64,000 bases of DNA from positions 1-64,000 of the forward strand of contig NZ_FOTR01000018.1 of the NCBI RefSeq assembly GCF_900114645.1, read 5' to 3'. Made by a program: the position numbers and the translations under genes. The stretch is from Gracilibacillus orientalis (GTDB lineage: Bacteria > Bacillota > Bacilli > Bacillales > Amphibacillaceae). The notes beneath the pieces were generated by a model, which saw only the letters and a list, made by a program, of their open reading frames with translations, was not told the origin of the DNA and ran no database searches. Each line of letters begins with the position of its first letter. The first letter of the stretch is position 1. This document shows positions 27,046-36,627 of this stretch, in pieces.

Positions 27046-27145
27046 AGGAAACGCTACGGCAAGATACTGCGCTTTCCACGTCCTCGGTTGCCTCAGAAAA
27101 CAATGTACGTTCTGTTCCCGTAGGAGTTTAGGTATCTTGCCTACG
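27046..27145. repeat. Structured intergenic repeat, single unit (copy C)
   Basis: The outer stem is GGCAAGATAC (27058-27067) with GTATCTTGCC (27132-27141), a perfect 10-bp match. Inside is a diverged form of the core seen in copy A: GCGCTTTCC...CCTC near the left and GTTCCCGTAGGAGT near the right. The outer stem sequence is unrelated to those of copy A. The rest of the 550-base gap (26997-27546) holds the SulP promoter and no ORF. Confidence 0.7.
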
Positions 27146-27448
27146 CTAAGCATAGTGTTCTCATTATCGAAAGAAGGGAATTCATGGAATTATATTCTAT
27201 GGATTTCTTCTTACTTGATAAGAAATACATAATAAGCTGCGGAAAAAAGTGTACTACTGGGGAACTTACGTGATAAAGATTCACTTTACCCCTCTGATTA
27301 TAGTCTCATCTTATCGGTTATTTTTTCCAATTTGGAAAGGAGTACATAGAAAAATAAGTTTTATATTCGGTTTTGCGAAAAAAGAGAATAATAGAGCATG
27401 TACATGAAAATGAAAGAATGAGTACAGTGTTCGCGTTTACATCAAGTT

Positions 27449-27476
27449 TTGTCGATTCTGTGAATTGTGGTATGAT
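27449..27476 (+). promoter_or_regulatory. SigA-type promoter of the SulP-Usp operon
   Basis: TTGTCG, a 16-base spacer and TATGAT, 70 bases upstream of the SulP start. Confidence 0.6.
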
Positions 27477-27546
27477 ACGTCTTGTTCATTTCGGGAAATT
27501 TCTTTGAGGGGATCAGAGAAACCAAAATATTAGAGAGAGGTGCTTC

Positions 27547-29007
27547 ATGAACTTAGCAAAAATAAAAAAAGATTGGTTTGGCAATGTTAGAGGAGATGTT
27601 TTAGCCGGGATTGTTGTAGCATTAGCGTTAATTCCGGAGGCCATTGCCTTTTCCATTATCGCTGGTGTCGATCCAATGATTGGATTGTATGCAGCCTTTT
27701 GCATTGCGGTAATGATTGCTTTTGTTGGTGGCAGACCAGGTATGATTTCTGCAGCAACAGGTGCAATGGCGTTGTTGATGGTTACACTGGTAGCTGATTA
27801 TGGATTGCAGTATTTACTAGCAGCCACAATTTTGACTGGTGTACTACAGATTTTGTTCGGTGTCTTTAAATTAGCAGCAGTGATGAAATTTGTACCACGT
27901 TCGGTGATGGTAGGTTTTGTTAACGCGCTAGCTATTCTCATCTTTACCGCACAGTTGGAACACTTTGAAGGTGAAAGTTGGGTAATGTATGGCTTAGTTG
28001 CTTTAACTCTAGCAATTATTTATATTTTTCCAAGAATTACGAAAGCTGTACCATCTACCTTGGTAGCAATCATAGTAGTGACGGTTTCAGCTATTTATTT
28101 TGGATTTGACATACGTTCTGTAGGTGATTTAGGTAATTTAAGCTCTGAACTACCCGTATTTTTAATTCCGGATATTCCGTTAAATTTTGAAACATTAGCT
28201 ATTATTTTCCCTTATTCATTATCTCTTGCGATAGTAGGTCTGCTGGAATCATTGTTAACGGCCAATATTGTTGATGATATGACAGATACAGAGAGTGATA
28301 AAAATAAAGAAAGTCGTGGACAGGGTATCGCGAATATTGTATCAGGATTCTTCGGAGGTATGGCGGGATGTGCCATGATCGGTCAGTCCGTAATTAACGT
28401 AAAATCTGGCGGCCGTGGTCGATTATCTGCTTTAGTTGCCGGTGTATTTTTAATGTTTTTGATCTTTGTATTAGGAAATGTTGTGGTGCAAATCCCAATG
28501 GCTGCACTTGTGGGTGTCATGATCATGGTATCAATCAGTACATTTGATTGGTCATCACTGATAAACCTTCACAGAGTCCCTAGAACAGATGCTGCTGTTA
28601 TGGTGATTACAGTCGGTGCTGTAGTGGTAACACATGATTTATCGATAGGTGTATTAGCTGGTGTACTTTTAAGTGCTATTTTCTTTGCAGCTAAAATTTC
28701 AAAAGTGAAAGTGACACAAATGGTAGCAGTTGAGGGTAAGAAAAAGGTGTATAAAGTAGATGGACAAATATTCTTCGCTTCAGTTACTGACTTAGTAACT
28801 AAATTCAATTATAACGAAGAAGTGGAAGAAGTAGAAATTGATTTAAGCCTTGCTCATTTGTGGGATGATTCTGCAATTGGTGCTTTAGACAAAATTGAGT
28901 CGAAATTTGAGCAGAATCATGTTAAAGTATCTTATACAGGTTTGAATGCGGAAAGTAAGCAATTGAAGAAGAAAATCGGTGGCTTATCAAAAGCTTCAGG
29001 TCATTAA
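27547..29007 (+). CDS. SulP-family anion transporter with STAS domain
   Basis: A 486-residue protein. The N-terminal transporter domain (about 15-390) carries the SulP pattern [20 protein letters not shown] and AAFCIAVM; a short STAS domain covers about 400-480 ([12 protein letters not shown]). SulP proteins carry sulfate, bicarbonate or other anions, often with sodium; small bacterial members next to a Usp gene resemble BicA-like bicarbonate carriers. The substrate cannot be read from sequence. AGAGAGGTG precedes the ATG. The Usp gene starts 20 bases after the stop, so the two form an operon. Confidence 0.88.
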   Translation: MNLAKIKKDWFGNVRGDVLAGIVVALALIPEAIAFSIIAGVDPMIGLYAAFCIAVMIAFVGGRPGMISAATGAMALLMVTLVADYGLQYLLAATILTGVLQILFGVFKLAAVMKFVPRSVMVGFVNALAILIFTAQLEHFEGESWVMYGLVALTLAIIYIFPRITKAVPSTLVAIIVVTVSAIYFGFDIRSVGDLGNLSSELPVFLIPDIPLNFETLAIIFPYSLSLAIVGLLESLLTANIVDDMTDTESDKNKESRGQGIANIVSGFFGGMAGCAMIGQSVINVKSGGRGRLSALVAGVFLMFLIFVLGNVVVQIPMAALVGVMIMVSISTFDWSSLINLHRVPRTDAAVMVITVGAVVVTHDLSIGVLAGVLLSAIFFAAKISKVKVTQMVAVEGKKKVYKVDGQIFFASVTDLVTKFNYNEEVEEVEIDLSLAHLWDDSAIGALDKIESKFEQNHVKVSYTGLNAESKQLKKKIGGLSKASGH

Positions 29008-29027
29008 TGGATAAATGAGGTGGAGAA

Positions 29028-29444
29028 ATGTATCAAAAGATTTTATTAGCAGCTGATGGTTCAGATCACTCCATTAGAGCAGCATCTCATGCGATAAAAG
29101 TTGCGCAAATTGATCAAGGTAAAATAGATATTTTATATGCAGTGGATGGCAAAACTTCTAAAGAGGATGTCTTGCATGGTTTAGATAAATATGATGTAAA
29201 AAAAGAAAGACAAGAAAAATTAAAACCAGTTATAGATATAATCGAAGAAGCTGGTCTGGAATGTGAAACACATGTAGTTCACGGTGAACCAGGTCCTGCA
29301 ATAGTAGATTTTGCTAACAATAATGAATATGATTTTGTTGTGGTAGGAAGCCGAGGATTAAATCAAGTGCAAACGATGATACTAGGTAGTGTCAGTCATA
29401 AAATTGCAAAACGAGTACATTGCCCCGTATTAATAGTTAAATAA
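29028..29444 (+). CDS. Universal stress protein (UspA family)
   Basis: A 138-residue single Usp domain. It begins MYQKILLAADGSDHS and ends with the ATP-binding motif G-x2-G-x9-G-S in GSRGLNQVQTMILGS, so it is the nucleotide-binding type. It is co-transcribed with the SulP transporter and may regulate it, as fused SulP-Usp proteins elsewhere suggest. A ribosome site GAGGTGGAG lies directly upstream. Confidence 0.92.
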   Translation: MYQKILLAADGSDHSIRAASHAIKVAQIDQGKIDILYAVDGKTSKEDVLHGLDKYDVKKERQEKLKPVIDIIEEAGLECETHVVHGEPGPAIVDFANNNEYDFVVVGSRGLNQVQTMILGSVSHKIAKRVHCPVLIVK

Positions 29445-29447
29445 TCT

Positions 29448-29486
29448 AAGAGATAACAGGTTTAATAACCTGTTATCTCTTTTTTG
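29448..29486 (+). terminator. Terminator of the SulP-Usp operon
   Basis: AAGAGATAACAGG pairs with CCTGTTATCTCTT around an 8-base loop, followed by TTTTT. Confidence 0.92.
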
Positions 29487-29560
29487 TTAATAAGGTGAAG
29501 AAGACTTACTTACGTATGCTACCAATACATTTATAGCATAATGAATAGAAAGAATATGTT

Positions 29561-30214
29561 ATGCTTGATAGAAACTCTGATAAAGCGGTGGTTACATTGT
29601 TAAAAGACACAGGAGAGCGTGTTATTCCTGAGAAGATGGACATTACGAATGAGTTATTAATTGAACACATAGCTCGTTATCATTTTTCAGTACCCCATGT
29701 ACATGGGAAAGTATTGGATTTTGCAACTGGTGTTGGTTATGGAGCACATGTGGTTGCGAAGAAATGTAAACATAATCTCGAAGAAATTATCGGTGTTGAT
29801 ATTGACCCGAAAGCAATTCAATACGCAAAAACAACCTACTATCATCCATTATCTAAATACATGTTGGCAGATGTAACAGATCTAGCATTACCTGATCAGT
29901 TAGGTACATTTGATGTTATTTTAAGTTTTGAAACAATTGAACATATTGAAAATGAAGATCAATTTATGGAAAATATTTATCATTTACTTAAACCTGGTGG
30001 AAGTTTAATTTTATCAACTCCGTTCGGTGCAGGTAAGGGAAAACCATGTAGTTCACCATTCCATGTGCATCAAATGACAGAAAATGAATTTTCATCTATG
30101 TTTGATCAATTCAAAAAAAAGAGATTTTTCTATCAAAAAGGAGCTTTAATAGAACCAATCGAGGGCTCACAGATGGATCGTAGACCTCTTGGAGTTGTTA
30201 TTGCATCGAAATAA
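29561..30214 (+). CDS. Class I SAM-dependent methyltransferase
   Basis: A 217-residue Rossmann methyltransferase. Motif I is VLDFATGVGYGAHVV near residues 46-60, followed by an acidic residue in VDIDPKAI, and motif IV-like FDVILSFETIEHIE near 115-130. The target is unknown; small proteins of this type modify quinones, lipids or small metabolites. The ribosome site is weak and the first 30 residues are less typical, so the true start could be at a nearby codon. A terminator precedes and follows, so it is monocistronic. Confidence 0.8.
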   Translation: MLDRNSDKAVVTLLKDTGERVIPEKMDITNELLIEHIARYHFSVPHVHGKVLDFATGVGYGAHVVAKKCKHNLEEIIGVDIDPKAIQYAKTTYYHPLSKYMLADVTDLALPDQLGTFDVILSFETIEHIENEDQFMENIYHLLKPGGSLILSTPFGAGKGKPCSSPFHVHQMTENEFSSMFDQFKKKRFFYQKGALIEPIEGSQMDRRPLGVVIASK

Positions 30215-30234
30215 GAAGTATACGAATTATGAAT

Positions 30235-30270
30235 AAACAACGAACATCAAGTTGGATGTTCGTTGTTTAT
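30235..30270 (+). terminator. Terminator of the methyltransferase gene
   Basis: AAACAACGAACATC pairs perfectly with GATGTTCGTTGTTT around a 6-base loop. Confidence 0.85.
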
Positions 30271-30272
30271 TG

Positions 30273-30344
30273 TTCCTTGGAAAAGTACTGCTGTTCCTTG
30301 GAAAAATGAGTATTTCCAAGGAACAGCAGCACTTTTCCAAGGAA
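30273..30344. repeat. Large hairpin with repeated TTCCTTGGAA motifs
   Basis: The arms 30273-30304 and 30313-30344 are complementary over 32 bases with one mismatch, around an 8-base loop. TTCCTTGGAA occurs twice in the left arm, and its reverse complement occurs twice in the right arm and once more nearby (about 30355-30364). It lies in the gap before the chemoreceptor. An ORF reading through it is a by-product of the repeats. Confidence 0.8.
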
Positions 30345-30536
30345 GAGAACGAGAATTCCAAGGAAGAAGTAACAAACACAGGAAGTAGAGCGTTGATCTG
30401 TTCGTATTTAATTTATTTTTTGTTCCAGCTTCTTCTTTAGTTATTTAGGACTTTTATCACGTCACTTATAGTAATGATTTCAATTAAGTGATAATATGTG
30501 TGTAGGGATTATATACTATAGAGGAAGGGGACAATC

Positions 30537-32327
30537 ATGAAGAAATTTCAGCAAATTAAATACAAATTACCAGCAATTATGATTTTACTTTTAGTTATTC
30601 CAATGGGGGTTGTTGGTTACATAGCCTATGAAAAGACAGAGATATTGGAAAAAGCAATGATACAAAAAGATGATATTGTAGAAATGTCACCAAAATACCA
30701 GGAAACTTTTGAAAAATACGAAACATTTCTAACATCACTTACTGAATCAGAAGAACTAAACTATAAAAAGGTTTCCACCTCTAATTTGGAAGATGCAAAC
30801 TATAGTCATATGCCTACAGTTAACGATTCCAAGTTAACGAATTATTATGAAAGTTACTTAACAGAGCAAGCTCAAAACGATGAATATATAATTAATTTAT
30901 ATTTAGGAACCGCTGAGGGCGCTTTATATTTAAATAATATTCCTGATAGTGATGTGAACTTGAATGATTACGATGCAACAACAACCGACTGGTATAACCA
31001 GGCTGTTCAGTCACAAGATGAGGTAATATGGACTCAACCATATATTGATACTGCTTCCGGCAAGCCGGTGGTAACTTTGGCAAAGGCATTTTATGGAGAT
31101 GACGATGAATTAATCGGGGTAGGGGCAATTGATTTTGATATGTATCTTATTGCTTCAAGTTTACGGCAGGATCTTGTTACATCAACTCTCATTACGATTA
31201 TTGTCTCTATGATTGTAGGTCTAGCAATTGTCACTTTGATCGTAAGAACGATAAATCATAATATCTCGACGATTAAGAAGGAAATGAATCGTTTGGCACA
31301 AGGTGATCTAACGGGAGAGGAAGTCAAGGTAAAAAGTAATGATGAATTTACGGAATTGGCGAAAGCCATGAATCAAATGAAAAATAATTTGTATGAAATG
31401 ATCAATAAAGTGATGATGGCTACTGGCCGTGTTATGGACCAGAGTGGTACGTTAAATCAATCTGCAGACCAAGTGCGTGAGGGTAGTGAACAAATTGCGG
31501 CTACGATGGAAGAATTATCGTCTGGAAGTGAATCACAAGCAAATCATGCATCAGATTTAGCCGGTTCGGTAGAGCAATATAATCACAAAGTTAAAGAAGT
31601 AGCGAATCAAGGATATCAGGTTGCTAATGAATCAGAAGATGTCATGAACATTAGTCAAGGTGGTCGTGAGGATCTTGAGAAGTCAGTTAATCAAATGAGA
31701 ATCATACATCAAATGGTACAAGATTCTTATCAAAAGGTATCGGGATTGGATAAACGTACGGAAGAAATTGATAAAATTGTCATTGTTATTAAAGAAATTG
31801 CCGAGCAAACTAATTTACTTGCATTGAATGCTGCTATCGAAGCAGCAAGAGCGGGTGAAGCAGGAAAAGGTTTTGCTGTAGTGGCAGATGAAGTTCGAAA
31901 ACTTGCAGAACAAGTAACAGATTCTATTGCCGACATAACCGGGCTAGTTGCGAATATTCAGGATGAATCAGGACAAGTTGCAGAATCGTTAGAATCTGGC
32001 TTTAAAGAAGTGGAAAAAGGAACGGAACAAATGGAAAAAACAGGTGACACCTTTTCACAAATTAACCTATCTATTACCGATATGGTAGATCGTGTGAAGC
32101 ATATGGTGGGAAATCTGGAAGAAGTAAATGAAAACAGTGTGGAAATGAATAAATCGGTAGATGAAATTGCTGCTGTAAGTGAAGAGTCTGCAGCTGCCGT
32201 TGAGGAAACCGCGGCATCAGCTGAGGAAACCAATCATTCCATGGAGGAAGTATCCAAGAGCGCTAATGAATTAGACGTCTTAGCAGATGAATTACAAAAA
32301 CAAATTCAAAAGTTTAAAATTCTTTAA
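30537..32327 (+). CDS. Methyl-accepting chemotaxis protein
   Basis: A 596-residue chemoreceptor. First membrane helix about 14-32, an extracellular Cache-like sensor about 35-215 (with [20 protein letters not shown]), second helix about 217-238, HAMP about 240-292 and the signalling domain with tip [22 protein letters not shown]. The last residues form the usual coiled coil ending in KFKIL. GGAAGGGG lies before the ATG. The ligand is unknown. Sequence and layout differ from the chemoreceptor at 20.5-22.7 kb, so it is not a recent duplicate. Confidence 0.92.
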   Translation: MKKFQQIKYKLPAIMILLLVIPMGVVGYIAYEKTEILEKAMIQKDDIVEMSPKYQETFEKYETFLTSLTESEELNYKKVSTSNLEDANYSHMPTVNDSKLTNYYESYLTEQAQNDEYIINLYLGTAEGALYLNNIPDSDVNLNDYDATTTDWYNQAVQSQDEVIWTQPYIDTASGKPVVTLAKAFYGDDDELIGVGAIDFDMYLIASSLRQDLVTSTLITIIVSMIVGLAIVTLIVRTINHNISTIKKEMNRLAQGDLTGEEVKVKSNDEFTELAKAMNQMKNNLYEMINKVMMATGRVMDQSGTLNQSADQVREGSEQIAATMEELSSGSESQANHASDLAGSVEQYNHKVKEVANQGYQVANESEDVMNISQGGREDLEKSVNQMRIIHQMVQDSYQKVSGLDKRTEEIDKIVIVIKEIAEQTNLLALNAAIEAARAGEAGKGFAVVADEVRKLAEQVTDSIADITGLVANIQDESGQVAESLESGFKEVEKGTEQMEKTGDTFSQINLSITDMVDRVKHMVGNLEEVNENSVEMNKSVDEIAAVSEESAAAVEETAASAEETNHSMEEVSKSANELDVLADELQKQIQKFKIL

Positions 32328-32487
32328 AATAGATAGAGATAGGCTTAAATGTCTGTCTCTACTTTTTTATTGATATATTAAATGTTAGAAAAGGAAACTC
32401 AATAATGGTATGATTCAGTGAGAGATTCGTAAAATTCTAACCAACGAAAAATTACTATACTAAGAATAAAATATTGGAGGTAATATC

Positions 32488-32793
32488 ATGAAAAAAGTTC
32501 AGGCAACAGAATTAGCTGAAAAAGTAAAAAACGGAGAAAAATTAAATATAATTGATGTTCGAGAAGATGATGAAATAGCACAAGGTATAATCCCTGGTGC
32601 AAAACATATAAAATTGGGAGAAATTCCTGACCGCTTAGAAGAATTTAATAAAGACGAACATTACTATATGGTATGTCGTTCCGGAGGTCGAAGTGGCCGA
32701 GCAACTGAATATTTAGAAGGAAATGGAATTGAGGCAACAAATATGGAAGGCGGCATGCTAGCTTGGGAGGACGAAACAGATATACCCGAATAA
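32488..32793 (+). CDS. Rhodanese-like domain protein
   Basis: A 101-residue single rhodanese domain. The active-site loop MVCRSGGRSGRA carries Cys63, and the N-terminal IIDVRE and C-terminal EGGMLAWED motifs are typical. It can carry sulfane sulfur as a persulfide in the cytosol. The acceptor is unknown. GGAGG lies before the ATG and a perfect terminator follows, so it is transcribed alone. Confidence 0.92.
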   Translation: MKKVQATELAEKVKNGEKLNIIDVREDDEIAQGIIPGAKHIKLGEIPDRLEEFNKDEHYYMVCRSGGRSGRATEYLEGNGIEATNMEGGMLAWEDETDIPE

Positions 32794-32832
32794 ATGTCCC
32801 CTAGTATATGCTAATTGAAAACTGTCCAATGT

Positions 32833-32866
32833 AAAAAGAGTAATCCTGATCAGGATTACTCTTTTT
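32833..32866. terminator. Palindromic terminator after the rhodanese gene
   Basis: A perfect 34-base palindrome: AAAAAGAGTAATCCTGA followed by its reverse complement, ending in TTTTT. It lies 40 bases after the stop. Confidence 0.88.
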
Positions 32867-33003
32867 ATTGCTGCAAGCAGTTTGACTCGGTTTTCTTATC
32901 AATTTATTGCATTGTATTAATGCTGAATCGATATAGGATTCTATTGATATGATGTTATAATTAGAATATAAAGGTATTTTTTAAGAAGTGGTTGGTGATC
33001 AAG

Positions 33004-35550
33004 ATGGAAATGGAATTAAAGGTATCAACAGGAATTCCTGGATTTGATAAGACAATTGACTCGCTGAGATTAGGAGATAATGTAGTATGGCAAGTTGATA
33101 ACATTCTTGCATATAAAAATATTATTACTCCCTATGTAGATAAAGCGTTACAAGACGATCGAAAAGTAATCTATGTACGCTTTGGTAAACATGAACCATT
33201 AATAGAAAGAGACGGAGTTAAGCAATACAATGTTGATGCCAAAAAAGGATTTGAAAGCTTCGCTACCGAGATACATCGATTAATTGAAAATGAAGGATTT
33301 AAAACGTTCTATGTTTTTGATAGTTTGACGGATTTATTATCTAGTTGGTGTTCAGATTTAATGATTGGAAACTTTTTTAAAGTATGCTGTCCCTATTTAT
33401 ATGAGTTAGAGACGGTAGCTTACTTTGCGATTAACCGTAATGTTCATACCTATAGCACGATTGCCCGAATACGTGAGACCACACAGGTTTTATTAGATTT
33501 ATATGAGGTGGAGGGCAAGCACTATATTCATCCATTAAAAGTCTGGCAACGCTATTCTCCTACCATGTTTCTCCCACATTTAATTGAAGGTGACCGGGTA
33601 AAAAGTATTACAGCAAGTTCAGAAGCCTCTGCTTTATTTTCTAATATCAATCGTGTGGAAGAACGGATGGATTATTGGGATGTTATTTTTTCAAGAGCTC
33701 TTGAAGACTTGAAAAAAGATCAGGTGACACAAGAAAAAACAAAGAGATTATTGATGACGCTGTTAATTGGTGAAAAGTCGAGAATGTTCGATCTTTGTGA
33801 TCAATATTTTACATTACAAGATATTTTAACGATTGCCTCAAGAGAAGTTGGGACAGGATTTATCGGTGGTAAAAGTGTTGGGATGCTATTAGCCAGAAAA
33901 ATCCTAAAAGAAGATAAGAAGAGCCGGTTTACTAAATATATGGAAGCGCATGATTCCTTTTATATCGGATCTGATATTTTCTACACCTATATTGTTCAGA
34001 ATGACTGGTGGAAATTACGTGTTAAACAGAAAACAAAAGAAGGTTACTTTAAGTATGCACGGGAATTACGGGAGAAATTATTAAATGGAGAGTTTCCAGC
34101 TAATATTAAAGAACAATTCGTCCAGGTGCTGGAATATTTCGGTCAATCTCCAATTATTATTCGTTCTAGTTCTTTGTTGGAGGATAATTTCGGGAACGCG
34201 TTTGCAGGAAAATACGATAGCGTCTTTTGCGTCAATCAAGGAACACCTGAAGAACGTTACAAGGCGTTAGAAGATGCAATACGTACTGTATATGCTAGTA
34301 CGATGAATGAAGATGCACTGGAATATCGTATGAATCGAGGTTTATTCGAAAAAGATGAGCAAATGGCAATTTTGATACAGCGAGTATCTGGTGATCATTA
34401 TGAAGATAACTTCTTCCCGCATATTGCTGGTGTTGGTAATTCTTCCAACCTCTATGTTTGGGACAAAAGTGTTGATATGGATGCAGGGATGGTTCGTTTA
34501 GTATTTGGATTAGGTACCAGAGCAGTTGATCGGACTGTAGATGACTATGCCAAAATTGTTACACTGGACCAGCCGACACGAAAGCCATTAATGCATATGG
34601 ATGACTTAAAGAAATTTTCGCAGCATGGAGTAGATGTTTTATCAATGTCTAAAAATGAATGGACTAGTGTAAAGTTAGATGAGGCAATAGCCAATGTATG
34701 GGATGTCGAGCGGAATTTATTTGCTTCGATCGATACCGAAACAACTTTGCGATTGAAGGATTTAGGCTATAAGAACATGCCAACTCCATATATTCTTGAT
34801 TATAAAAATTTATTAAAAAACTCTAGCTTTCCAGAAGTGATGAGAGAGCTATTAGCAGAAATAGCACGTGTCTATGATTATCCAGTGGATGTTGAGTTCA
34901 CCGCCAATTTCCATGATAAGGATAATTTTAAAATTAACATCGTTCAATGCAGACCATTACAAACTAAAGGACTCGGACAATCAGTAGATATTCCTGAAGT
35001 TACATCTGATGAACCATGCTTTATTCAAACAGAAGGTAACTTTATGGGAGGTAATGTTCGGTTACCAATTGATTATTGTATTTATGTAGATATGGATGGT
35101 TACCTTAATTTAAGTGAACAAGATAAATACAGTGTGGCGCGTACCATTGGTAAAATAACAAGAGATCTCAAAAATGAACGTGTGTTTCTAGTTGGTCCGG
35201 GTCGGTGGGGTACATCCACACCTTCACTTGGTGTTCCTGTTCACTTTTCGGAAATTCAGCATGTGGATGCTATATGTGAAGTCTCATCACAGGCAAAAGG
35301 CTTTATGCCGGAATTATCATATGGCAGTCATTTCTTTCAAGATATTGTTGAATCGGATATTTTTTATGCGGCAATTTTCGATGGGGAAGAGGGTGTCCGT
35401 TTTGAACCTTCCTATTTAACTGAACAAGAAAATATCTTGACAAAATGGGTAGAAAATCCAACAGTCTCAGAAGAAGTGATCCATGTAAGTAAAGTAACAG
35501 ACATGGAATTATTATCAGACATTGTGAAGCAAAAATTGTTATGTAGATAA
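33004..35550 (+). CDS. KaiC-like / PEP-synthase ATP-grasp (PPDK_N) fusion protein
   Basis: About 848 residues. The N-terminal ~230 resemble a RecA/KaiC-type domain (STGIPGFDKTIDSLRLGDN, later YVFDSLTDLLSSW), but the P-loop is missing: VWQVDNILAYK stands where GxxGxGKT would be. The middle (about 285-650) is a PPDK_N ATP-grasp domain with GGKSVGMLLARK, IIIRSSSLLEDNFGNAFAGKY and ILIQRVSG. A C-terminal block holds VGPGRWGTSTPSLGVPV and SYGSHFFQD. There is no phospho-His swivelling domain and no PEP-binding barrel, so normal PEP synthase or PPDK chemistry is unlikely. It may phosphorylate an unknown partner. The ATG at 33004 is preferred over the TTG at 32992 because GGTGAT lies just before it. 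Monocistronic. Confidence 0.75.
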   Translation: MEMELKVSTGIPGFDKTIDSLRLGDNVVWQVDNILAYKNIITPYVDKALQDDRKVIYVRFGKHEPLIERDGVKQYNVDAKKGFESFATEIHRLIENEGFKTFYVFDSLTDLLSSWCSDLMIGNFFKVCCPYLYELETVAYFAINRNVHTYSTIARIRETTQVLLDLYEVEGKHYIHPLKVWQRYSPTMFLPHLIEGDRVKSITASSEASALFSNINRVEERMDYWDVIFSRALEDLKKDQVTQEKTKRLLMTLLIGEKSRMFDLCDQYFTLQDILTIASREVGTGFIGGKSVGMLLARKILKEDKKSRFTKYMEAHDSFYIGSDIFYTYIVQNDWWKLRVKQKTKEGYFKYARELREKLLNGEFPANIKEQFVQVLEYFGQSPIIIRSSSLLEDNFGNAFAGKYDSVFCVNQGTPEERYKALEDAIRTVYASTMNEDALEYRMNRGLFEKDEQMAILIQRVSGDHYEDNFFPHIAGVGNSSNLYVWDKSVDMDAGMVRLVFGLGTRAVDRTVDDYAKIVTLDQPTRKPLMHMDDLKKFSQHGVDVLSMSKNEWTSVKLDEAIANVWDVERNLFASIDTETTLRLKDLGYKNMPTPYILDYKNLLKNSSFPEVMRELLAEIARVYDYPVDVEFTANFHDKDNFKINIVQCRPLQTKGLGQSVDIPEVTSDEPCFIQTEGNFMGGNVRLPIDYCIYVDMDGYLNLSEQDKYSVARTIGKITRDLKNERVFLVGPGRWGTSTPSLGVPVHFSEIQHVDAICEVSSQAKGFMPELSYGSHFFQDIVESDIFYAAIFDGEEGVRFEPSYLTEQENILTKWVENPTVSEEVIHVSKVTDMELLSDIVKQKLLCR

Positions 35551-35634
35551 CATTACGTTGGTAAAAATTAATACAAAACAATAAAAAGAGTATAAAATCG
35601 TCAAGTGGACTCATGCTATAAATGAGGTGATGGT

Positions 35635-35790
35635 ATGGATCCAAAAAAGAATTCCAAAATTGCAGAACGAAATTATGAGGTAGAAGATTATAAAAGAAAT
35701 GATCAGATGAGCAAAGGCTTGGCCGAAACACATGAACAAGTGTCAGATAGCTATATGGATGGAGATAACGAAGAAGAACTGTCTGAATAA
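35635..35790 (+). CDS. Small YozQ-like protein (DUF4025)
   Basis: A 51-residue acidic protein with YEVEDYKRNDQMSKGLAETH followed by EQVSDSYMDG. This is the pattern of YozQ/DUF4025 proteins in Bacillus, of unknown function. GAGGTG lies 5 bases before the ATG. Its stop codon lies inside the loop of the terminator that follows. It is separated by 84 bases from the large fusion gene and may be expressed with it. Confidence 0.75.
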   Translation: MDPKKNSKIAERNYEVEDYKRNDQMSKGLAETHEQVSDSYMDGDNEEELSE

Positions 35791-35806
35791 GGCAGTTCTT
35801 TTTTTT
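35774..35806 (+). terminator. Terminator overlapping the YozQ-like stop
   Basis: AAGAACTG (35774-35781) pairs with CAGTTCTT (35793-35800), followed by a T run. Confidence 0.85.
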
Positions 35807-35851
35807 CTGAGTAAAGTTAAGATTTCTCTTAAATTTACTCAGAAAAAAATA

Positions 35852-35903
35852 TTGTCACTCATACTCTTTTGTGTTAACTTTTAATTTGTGATGGTTAACG
35901 AAG
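35852..35903 (+). promoter_or_regulatory. Promoter with BirA (biotin repressor) operator for bioY
   Basis: Two GTTAAC half-sites (35873-35878 and 35894-35899) are separated by 15 bases, as in the Bacillus BirA box (TTGTTAACC-N-GGTTAAC). The left half overlaps a putative -10 region downstream of TTGTCA (35852-35857, 17-base spacer). Repression by BirA loaded with biotin is expected. Confidence 0.8.
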
Positions 35904-35914
35904 GGGAGAGAGAA

Positions 35915-36454
35915 ATGCAATCAAGTAAATTACGGGGACTTATTTTAGCAAGTATTTTTGCTGCGATTACAGCTATTTTAGCACAATTGCAAGTGCAACT
36001 ATGGGTCGTTCCATTCAGTGGACAGACATTAGCTGTAGGTTTAACGGCTACGATTATTGGTAGCAAGATCGGGGCACTTTCTATGATTGCCTACATGTTA
36101 ATAGGTATGATTGGTCTTCCTGTGTTCTCTGGTTTAGAGGGAGGTCCACAGGTTTTAGTCGGACCTACGGGAGGTTACATCTTTGGCTTTATCGCTACTG
36201 CTTACATAACCGGACTTATTTTAGAAAAAACATCCTTTAATTTCAAGATGGCATTAATTGCAAACATAATTGGCATGTTTGTTAGCTTAGCATTCGGCAT
36301 GACTCAGCTTAAATTTGTTGCAGAATTAAGCTGGAGTGCGGCAATGATGTCAGGAGTATATCCATTCTTAATTGTTGGAGTCATCAAAGCAATTCTTGCA
36401 AGCTGGCTTGGAATTATGATCAGAAAAAGATTAATGAAAGCCAATTTATTGTAA
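35915..36454 (+). CDS. bioY: Biotin transporter BioY
   Basis: A 179-residue membrane protein, the substrate-binding S component for biotin. It has the BioY hallmarks: an N-terminal AAITAILAQLQ helix, VPFSGQTLAVGL and the GPTGGYIFGF motif, within six membrane segments. The ATG at 35915 follows AGGGGAGAG; an upstream in-frame GTG/ATG at 35888-35891 would lie inside the BirA operator and lacks a ribosome site. No AT module is adjacent, so it works alone or with shared EcfAAT subunits. The BirA box supports the role. Confidence 0.93.
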   Translation: MQSSKLRGLILASIFAAITAILAQLQVQLWVVPFSGQTLAVGLTATIIGSKIGALSMIAYMLIGMIGLPVFSGLEGGPQVLVGPTGGYIFGFIATAYITGLILEKTSFNFKMALIANIIGMFVSLAFGMTQLKFVAELSWSAAMMSGVYPFLIVGVIKAILASWLGIMIRKRLMKANLL

Positions 36455-36457
36455 ATA

Positions 36458-36509
36458 GAGGGGCAGGTTGGTGGACTCGATAAAGGTTCATTAAGTCTGT
36501 CCCTCTGCC
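36458..36509 (+). terminator. Possible terminator of bioY
   Basis: AGAGGGGCAG and CTGTCCCTCT can pair with one mismatch around a long loop, then GCCTTGTTTT. It is weaker than the other terminators here. Confidence 0.4.
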
Positions 36510-36627
36510 TTGTTTTATGGTATGATAATGGATGTGAAATTTTTCTTTCTAAATAATGTTTTTGCGTCATATAGTATAAGTGATGTTCGAAATTTATAAG
36601 TTGAGATTGATAAGGGAGCGTTCATAC

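Noticed and set aside
30252-30440. 62-codon ORF with repeated FLGK / SKE motifs
   Set aside because: The peptide repeats mirror the DNA hairpin, and there is no ribosome site.
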